From NCBI GenBank assembly GCA_025464645.1, contig JAODGF010000170.1, positions 1 to 8,758 on the forward strand: 8,758 nucleotides of DNA. Reading direction: 5' to 3'. The notes under the pieces are model-generated. The model made no database searches and was not told where the DNA came from. It saw nothing but the letters and a program-made list of their open reading frames with translations. Below are positions 6,182-8,758 of this stretch, piece by piece (the stretch's first letter is position 1; each line of letters begins with the position of its first letter). Origin of the DNA: Methanosarcinales archaeon (GTDB lineage Archaea; Halobacteriota; Syntropharchaeia; Alkanophagales; Methanospirareceae). The position numbers were made by a program, and so were the translations under genes.

Positions 6182-6251
6182 AAAGTTAGGAATACAAAAA
6201 TCCTACCCTAAAAATATTCGGTTTTGTTAAAGAAACCTAAAAAAGTTAGGA
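6182..6251. promoter_or_regulatory. Cluster of TTAGG/CCTAA half-sites, possible DtxR/IdeR-type iron operator
   Basis: The 94-bp gap before the feo operon holds a 15-bp palindrome, CCTAA-N5-TTAGG (6236-6250), a CCTAA (6207-6211), a near-match CCTAC (6202-6206), and a TTAGG (6186-6190). The 10-mer AAAGTTAGGA occurs twice, at 6182-6191 and 6242-6251, exactly 60 bp apart. Bacterial DtxR/IdeR boxes are built from TTAGG...CCTAA, and archaea carry DtxR-like metal regulators. The sites overlap the likely promoter, so iron-dependent repression is a reasonable reading. No regulator of this type is encoded in the window. Confidence 0.45.
6209..6218 (-). promoter_or_regulatory. Possible TATA box of the feo operon
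   Basis: The minus strand reads AATATTTTTA, about 55 bases before ATG 6158, which would leave a leader of roughly 30 bases containing the GAGGA ribosome site. A second candidate, TTTATAATA at 6184-6176, would give an almost leaderless message that excludes the ribosome site, so I prefer the first. Confidence 0.35.
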
Positions 6252-6252
6252 T

Positions 6253-7605
6253 TTAAGACAAAAACCTATAATCTCGATACGTGCTTCTTATCTTCTTAAG
6301 CATAATCTCCTTCGCAATTTTAGATTTCTTATCTTCCAGACTCAGAAGTTCTCCTTTACCCCCATATAAATATTCCACCGCCATCTCGGCACCAATCGTA
6401 TTTGCCCAGAACATGCCTTCCGTGGTAAGTTCGATTACATTCCCCCTGATTATCATCTCCCTTCTATCCATGCATTTATTAATGGTTCTGGCAAATACAT
6501 CAAGAGGATCAAAGTCCCACCTTCTCTTCGGCATTTCAATATCTATTCTTCCGTATTGAACTTGCGATACGCACCAGAGTACGGGAACGACTTTCTCTGG
6601 CATATTAAAAACGATTCCTGCTCTATCTCGGATGTATTTTTTACTTGTAGATTGATGCTTCACGAAGCAGTCAGCCAAAAAGCCCGTTGCACCAGCACCT
6701 AAACCGAGAACATTCCCTAGGCTATTGAAATAAGTGGAATAGCGGAACTTATCCCGTCCATATGAGAAATGATTGATATTTATGTGGTTGTATCCATTAT
6801 CTTCCAGAAAGCTCTTTGCACTTTCAAAAATGTCCATTGCCGTTTCGACCGGAGGTTGCTCGAATTGCCTGCCTATTGCTGTCTTAGGACTGTATATCAA
6901 CGGATAAAGCGATATTCCATCAATTCCTATTCCCACTGCTTTTTGCAAATCCGCAATTACATCTCTCTTCCCTTGCCCTGGCAGATCATACAGAATATCT
7001 ATCGTAAGAAGTGGAAAAACCTCTCTTGCCCTATTTAATTTCTTGATCACTTCTTTACCACCGCCTCTTCTTCCCAGCACTTTTCTTAAACCCGGATTGA
7101 AAGTCTGAACACCCACGCTAAGGCGATTGACACCCAATTCCACAAGCAGGTTCATTTTAGCTTCTGTGAGTTCGCTTGCTGTTGTTTCAATACTGATTTC
7201 TGCATCTTTCTCTATCTGGAATGTTTCTCCCAGTCCGTTAAATAATAACTTGAGTTCTTCTGAAGAAAGAGATGTGGGAGTACCACCACCTACATATATG
7301 GTCTCTACGGGTGAAAAGTAATCGCTCCACTCCTTCGCTTCCTCCAGAACCGAGTTCACGTATTTCGTTGTATGGGAAGGGGACTCCTTTGTAAGAATGC
7401 AAAAAGTGCATTTGCCAGTGCAGAAGGGTATGTGAACATATAACGCACCCTTTTCAGCTCCTTTTTGCTCTAATCTATCGAACAGCCATTTAATACTCTC
7501 CCTTTTAAGATAATGAAAAAACGGGAACAGCGTATCATGATGTGATTTTAACCATTTTCTCGTGTTATTTTTATCCATACGCCTTCCAACTTGGATTTTA
7601 TTCAT
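6253..7605 (-). CDS. HemN/HutW-type radical SAM enzyme
   Basis: The 450-residue protein is a radical SAM enzyme of the coproporphyrinogen-oxidase-like group. The [4Fe-4S] motif is C62-x3-C66-x2-C69 (HIPFCTGKCTFC), followed by ETIYVGGGTPTSL (103-113) for SAM binding, RLSVGVQTFNPGLRKVLGR, and TIDILYDLPGQ. The later segments GIDGISLYPLIYSP and FRYSTYFNSLGNVLGLGAGATGFL look more like the HutW/ChuW heme-utilisation branch than true HemN or HemW, as I recall them. That branch opens heme anaerobically and frees iron. Neighbouring feo genes make such a role attractive, but a heme-synthesis or unrelated tetrapyrrole or methyltransferase reaction is also possible. The start is uncertain: ATG 7605 has no clear ribosome site; ATG 7578 has GGAAGG 3 bases upstream. 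It has its own TATA box at 7679-7686. Confidence 0.85.
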   Translation of the reverse strand: MNKIQVGRRMDKNNTRKWLKSHHDTLFPFFHYLKRESIKWLFDRLEQKGAEKGALYVHIPFCTGKCTFCILTKESPSHTTKYVNSVLEEAKEWSDYFSPVETIYVGGGTPTSLSSEELKLLFNGLGETFQIEKDAEISIETTASELTEAKMNLLVELGVNRLSVGVQTFNPGLRKVLGRRGGGKEVIKKLNRAREVFPLLTIDILYDLPGQGKRDVIADLQKAVGIGIDGISLYPLIYSPKTAIGRQFEQPPVETAMDIFESAKSFLEDNGYNHININHFSYGRDKFRYSTYFNSLGNVLGLGAGATGFLADCFVKHQSTSKKYIRDRAGIVFNMPEKVVPVLWCVSQVQYGRIDIEMPKRRWDFDPLDVFARTINKCMDRREMIIRGNVIELTTEGMFWANTIGAEMAVEYLYGGKGELLSLEDKKSKIAKEIMLKKIRSTYRDYRFLS

Positions 7606-7627
7606 TTAGAAAACATTCAATCCAATC

Positions 7628-7663
7628 TAACTAAAATAAAAAATAAAAAAGAAAAAAACAAAG
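7628..7663 (-). terminator. T-rich tract between the CbiX-FmdE gene and the radical SAM gene
   Basis: The minus strand is nearly all T over about 35 bases (runs of 4-7 T broken by C, A or G), a classic archaeal stop signal for the upstream gene. It lies downstream of the TATA box at 7679-7686, so if that promoter is real the tract falls in the leader of the radical SAM gene instead. I see no stem-loop. Confidence 0.3.
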
Positions 7664-7678
7664 AACAGATGCCCATGT

Positions 7679-7686
7679 TATATAGA
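7679..7686 (-). promoter_or_regulatory. TATA box of the radical SAM gene
   Basis: The minus strand reads CTATATAA, close to the archaeal TATA consensus, in the 112-bp gap after the CbiX-FmdE gene. Transcription would begin near 7655, leaving a leader of about 50 bases to ATG 7605 or about 80 to ATG 7578. Confidence 0.45.
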
Positions 7687-7717
7687 CACCTGCCCCTATC
7701 TGGTTTTTGCCACTTAC

Positions 7718-8758
7718 TCACACTTCCTCGAAAACGCGGTCCAGTGGTTTGTACATCGCCTTTTCCAACAACTTTTTCCAGAGCAACTTAAGCGCCTTTT
7801 TCTCTTCCGGTGTTGCAGTCCCCAGCTTCTTCTTCGTCCTCAGCTCAAAGAATCGTTCAGGGAATATGTCTTCCTGCACACGGAGCGTGACCGACTCGTT
7901 TGTGGTTTTGTTTATAAATGTATAAACATAGTTATCAGCAGTGACGTTTATTATGTCCGTTGGCGACTGAATCACCACGTCATCAGTCGAATTCAGTATG
8001 TATTCAAAGGTCATCCTGTGCCCGTCAGAAGGATTTGCGCTGATGATTTTCACGTCACTTCTGTGCGGAATGCCGTCCCATAGTTCCTCTTCAGAAAAAG
8101 CTCGCAGCGTTGACCTGAATGCAAACGCTACACATGGGCATATCTCTATCTCACCCTCACCGTGATATTTCCCTACATCCTCTATTGTTATGTCCACCAA
8201 CTTCTCGCCATCGTATATCTGAACCGCCGGGTATCCGAACTCCTCTGTGAACTCTTTGTATGCGGTGACTTCTATCCAGTTTGGAACGTTGTCGTGAGGC
8301 GTTAGCGCTCTCTCACCTCTCGCCGGGTATGCATAACTGAGGTTCGTCAGCAGCTTGGGAATCTTTGTGTTTGTCCAGTAGCCCTCACTGATAAACAGAG
8401 GAACGACAATGGGGTTGGAGGTCGTAGAAACGTCTTCCACTGCCGTTCTGAGTGCGAGTTCGGGATGCAGAGTCGCATTTACATTAACGAACGAATACCT
8501 CACGTCATTGATATTAACACCTTTGCTGTGTCTCAGCATCAATTTCACCTTCTTGGCAAGCGATGCTGAACTTGCGTTCCAGCCTGCAAACAGTGTTTCG
8601 TTCTTAGACGTGCCGTGTGCAACGATCACAACGGTCTCATTGGTTGCATTTACACTTAATTTCGCTGCTCTGTCAGTGAGTATTTGCGCGATTAACGAAT
8701 GATTATCCATTGCGCTGGTAAGAGCAATTTCCGCTGTGGTATTTACCTGAACGAGACC
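7718..8758 (-). CDS. CbiX-like chelatase domain fused to FmdE-like domain (5' end off right edge)
   Basis: The frame has no stop from 7718 to base 8758, so the gene enters from outside; the Met at 8710 is internal because the sequence before it (TTAEIALTSA) reads on into the domain. Numbering from that Met, 1-155 resemble a sirohydrochlorin-cobaltochelatase (CbiX/SirB) domain: SLIAQILTDRAAKL, ETVVIVAHGTS with His32, VVPLFISEGYWTNTKIP, then PHDNVPNWIEV. The usual second metal-binding His in the G.H...IP loop is Trp112. Residues 172-330 resemble FmdE: ITIEDVGKYHG, EICPCVAFAFRS with C191 and C193, and DGHRMTFEYI, and match the protein at 1820-2671 well. Ten Asn-X-Ser/Thr sequons (N21 to N271) suggest it is exported, but the N-terminus is not in view. 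CbiX family enzymes insert Co or Ni into tetrapyrroles; an exported form would need another role. Confidence 0.75.
   Translation of the reverse strand, partial: GLVQVNTTAEIALTSAMDNHSLIAQILTDRAAKLSVNATNETVVIVAHGTSKNETLFAGWNASSASLAKKVKLMLRHSKGVNINDVRYSFVNVNATLHPELALRTAVEDVSTTSNPIVVPLFISEGYWTNTKIPKLLTNLSYAYPARGERALTPHDNVPNWIEVTAYKEFTEEFGYPAVQIYDGEKLVDITIEDVGKYHGEGEIEICPCVAFAFRSTLRAFSEEELWDGIPHRSDVKIISANPSDGHRMTFEYILNSTDDVVIQSPTDIINVTADNYVYTFINKTTNESVTLRVQEDIFPERFFELRTKKKLGTATPEEKKALKLLWKKLLEKAMYKPLDRVFEEV

Noticed and set aside
7606..7640. DtxR-like half-site upstream of the radical SAM gene (TTAGTTAG on the minus strand)
   Set aside because: There is no GG after TTA in the right place and no partner half-site; the region is A/T-rich, so a chance match is likely.
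8708..8710. ATG at 8710 as the start of the CbiX-FmdE gene
   Set aside because: The frame is open to the edge and the preceding residues continue the family pattern leading into SLIAQILTDRA, so this Met is internal.
1..8758. tRNA, rRNA, CRISPR array or insertion sequence
   Set aside because: Reading both strands I saw no cloverleaf pattern, regularly spaced repeats, terminal inverted repeats or transposase motifs.

Overview
The window looks like a piece of an anaerobic archaeal genome, probably euryarchaeal (methanogen, methanotroph or Archaeoglobus-like). The evidence is the strong GGAGGTGA-type ribosome sites, TATA-like boxes with T-rich ends, frequent AGA/AGG and ATA codons, a FeoB split into two genes, FmdE-like domains, and many Asn-X-Ser/Thr sequons in proteins that seem to work outside the membrane. 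The lineage is an inference. Every supported gene reads on the minus strand, so genes are transcribed from high to low coordinates.

From right to left: a gene entering from the right edge (7718 to beyond 8758) encodes a sirohydrochlorin-chelatase (CbiX)-like domain fused to an FmdE-like domain. Next is a HemN/HutW-type radical SAM enzyme (6253-7605). A 94-bp intergenic segment (6159-6252) follows, with a TATA-like box and several TTAGG/CCTAA half-sites resembling DtxR/IdeR operators. It precedes a compact ferrous-iron (Feo) operon: a three-domain FeoA (5451-6158), two single-domain FeoA proteins (5159-5428 and 4929-5153), a stand-alone FeoB GTPase (4364-4909), a stand-alone FeoB permease (3127-4383), an unknown four-helix membrane protein (2668-3123), and a membrane-anchored extracytoplasmic FmdE-like protein (1820-2671). 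A hairpin plus T-tract follows. Then come a FeoC-like winged-helix protein with a C-x2-C-x2-C-x2-C motif (1481-1738), a 51-residue membrane protein with a TTG start (1320-1475), and a second terminator-like hairpin. The left end (1-1187) is the N-terminal 395 residues of a type IIG-like restriction-modification enzyme that runs off the edge.

The middle of the window is best read as a ferrous-iron uptake island. FeoA and the FeoB GTPase act on the cytoplasmic face of the FeoB permease, and the FeoC-like protein may sense iron or redox state. The two FmdE-related proteins flanking the operon share one domain architecture. One has a signal peptide and a C-terminal anchor; the other is very rich in glycosylation sequons. 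Together with the tetrapyrrole-type radical SAM enzyme and the CbiX-like chelatase fold, they raise the possibility of an extracellular metal- or tetrapyrrole-handling module tied to iron uptake. That link is inference from context.
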